DNA from: an uncultured Bacilli bacterium
Lineage (GTDB): Bacteria; Bacillota_I; Bacilli_A; RF39; UBA660
Assembly: GCA_905235875.1 (NCBI GenBank)
Contig: CAJONL010000094.1
Coordinates: 1-14,840, forward strand
DNA: 14,840 bases
Direction of reading: 5' to 3'
The translations under genes were made by a program, and so were the position numbers. The notes under the pieces are model-generated. The model was not told the DNA's origin and searched no databases. It saw only the letters and a program-made list of their open reading frames with translations. Positions 13,744 through 14,840 of this stretch are shown here, in pieces (the first letter of the stretch is position 1; each line of letters begins with the position of its first letter).

Positions 13744-14838
13744 ATGATAAAGGAAATAAAAACTTTTAAAGAAAGACAAGCTGAATTAATAAAACTTGGT
13801 AAAGAAAATGATAATAAAGTAACATATGATCAAATTGCAGAGTATCTTAAGGGAATAGAACCAGATAGTGATAGCTTGGATGAATTATATAATTCTTTTG
13901 TACAAAATAATATCGAAATTGTTTCGGATAATATTGAAGAAGATAAAGAAGATGATTCAAGTGATGATGATTTAATAATAGAACATTCTTCTAATAAAGA
14001 TATAAAAATAAACGATCCTGTTAGAATGTATCTTAAAGAAATAGGAAGAATTAATCTTTTAACTAGTGAAGAAGAATATGAATATGCACTTCAAGTTGAA
14101 GAAGGAAATGAAGATGCAAAAAGAATTTTAGCTGAATCAAACCTAAGACTTGTGGTATCAATTGCTAAAAGATATGTTGGACGTGGTATGGCTTTCTTAG
14201 ACCTTATTCAGGAGGGAAATATTGGCCTTATGAAAGCAGTTGATAAATTTAATCCTGAGAAGGGGTACAAGTTTTCTACCTATGCAACATGGTGGATAAG
14301 ACAAGCTATAACTCGTGCTATAGCTGATCAAGCTCGTACAATAAGAGTTCCTGTTCATATGGTTGAAACAATTAATAAACTTGCTAGAATTCAAAGACAA
14401 CTTACTCAAGAATTAAATAGAGAACCTACTGAAAAAGAACTTGCTAAAAAGTTAGGAATCACTGAAGAAAAAGTAAGAGAAGTTATGAAAATTAGTCAAG
14501 AGCCAGTTTCTTTAGAAACTCCTATTGGTGAAGAAGATGATTCGCATTTAGGAGATTTTGTTCCAGATGAAAGAACTATGTCACCTGAAGAATATGCTAC
14601 AGCAGAACTATTAAAAGAAGAATTAGGGAGCGTTCTTGAAACACTTACTGAAAGAGAAGAAAAAGTCTTGATTTTAAGATTTGGACTTGAAGATGGACAA
14701 TGTAGAACTCTAGAAGAAGTTGGACAAATATTTGGTGTAACAAGAGAAAGAATTAGACAAATTGAAGCAAAGGCTTTAAGAAAATTAAGACATCCATCTA
14801 GAGCTAAAAAATTAAAAGATTTTATGGATAGTCAATGA
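13744..14838 (+). CDS. rpoD: RNA polymerase primary sigma factor (SigA/RpoD)
   Basis: This complete 364-residue protein directs RNA polymerase to housekeeping promoters. It has an N-terminal region 1.1-like part with an acidic linker (about 64-80), region 1.2 ('[17 protein letters not shown]', about 91-107), region 2 with '[16 protein letters not shown]' and '[17 protein letters not shown]', the -10 recognition helix '[17 protein letters not shown]' (about 177-193), region 3 ('[12 protein letters not shown]') and region 4.2 with the helix-turn-helix '[20 protein letters not shown]'. The near-consensus region 2.4 and 4.2 fit the TATAAT and TTGACA elements found in this window. It ends in TGA, showing that TGA is a stop here. 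It is the second gene of the dnaG-rpoD unit; its terminator lies beyond the window. Confidence 0.98.
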   Translation: MIKEIKTFKERQAELIKLGKENDNKVTYDQIAEYLKGIEPDSDSLDELYNSFVQNNIEIVSDNIEEDKEDDSSDDDLIIEHSSNKDIKINDPVRMYLKEIGRINLLTSEEEYEYALQVEEGNEDAKRILAESNLRLVVSIAKRYVGRGMAFLDLIQEGNIGLMKAVDKFNPEKGYKFSTYATWWIRQAITRAIADQARTIRVPVHMVETINKLARIQRQLTQELNREPTEKELAKKLGITEEKVREVMKISQEPVSLETPIGEEDDSHLGDFVPDERTMSPEEYATAELLKEELGSVLETLTEREEKVLILRFGLEDGQCRTLEEVGQIFGVTRERIRQIEAKALRKLRHPSRAKKLKDFMDSQ

Positions 14839-14840
14839 TA

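Noticed and set aside
14197..14409. Minus-strand open frame inside rpoD
   Set aside because: It is opposite the conserved region 2-3 coding sequence of the sigma factor and has no support.
13744..14838. Mycoplasma genetic code (TGA as Trp)
   Set aside because: rpoD, dnaG, mntP and three other genes end at TGA at their expected family lengths, and Trp codons are TGG.

Overview
This window looks like chromosomal DNA of a very AT-rich, walled, Gram-positive-lineage bacterium (Bacillota/Mycoplasmatota sphere, perhaps an uncultured gut Bacilli lineage; the lineage is inferred). Support: a T-box riboswitch ahead of asnS, a dnaG-rpoD pair, a SigA-type sigma factor, an L,D-transpeptidase that needs a peptidoglycan wall, and strong AT bias. 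Six genes, including dnaG and rpoD, end in TGA, and tryptophan is written TGG, so the standard bacterial code applies and not the Mycoplasma code.

Layout. 1-1250: a sortase-fold protein that has lost its catalytic residues converges with a TrhA/hemolysin III gene, with a shared bidirectional terminator between them. 1332-4718: a run of plus-strand small proteins, namely TspO, a helical unknown, an extremely Lys/Asn/Ile-rich exported unknown, MntP manganese exporter, a nitroreductase and a three-helix membrane unknown. 4783-8029: an HD-domain phosphohydrolase, an exported fibronectin-III/L,D-transpeptidase, a membrane-anchored unknown and a membrane-anchored DNA/RNA non-specific endonuclease. 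8103-9383: a low-complexity Asn/Ser/Tyr-rich protein with a C-terminal membrane tail. 9380-11045: asnS with promoter, T-box leader (Asn specifier AAC) and terminator. 11112-11936: a protein with one N-terminal membrane helix and a long charged disordered tail. 11978-14838: dnaG (TTG start) and rpoD, closely coupled.

How it works together. The right end is core information processing (asparaginyl-tRNA supply, primase, housekeeping sigma). The rest is dominated by envelope and secreted proteins: wall cross-linking, metal export, nuclease, and several anchored unknowns. Expression signals are compact. Promoters fit SigA, often with an extended -10 (TGnTATAAT), and many ribosome binding sites use the 3' part of the full Shine-Dalgarno sequence (GGTGAT) only 2-5 bases before the start.

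The best candidates for new biology are the catalytically dead sortase-like protein and the two membrane-tethered disordered proteins on either side of asnS, one neutral and Tyr/Asn-rich, the other highly charged. No CRISPR array, tRNA, rRNA, transposon or phage gene was seen. No gene-free stretch exceeds 300 bases; the longest (9384-9653) is the T-box leader.
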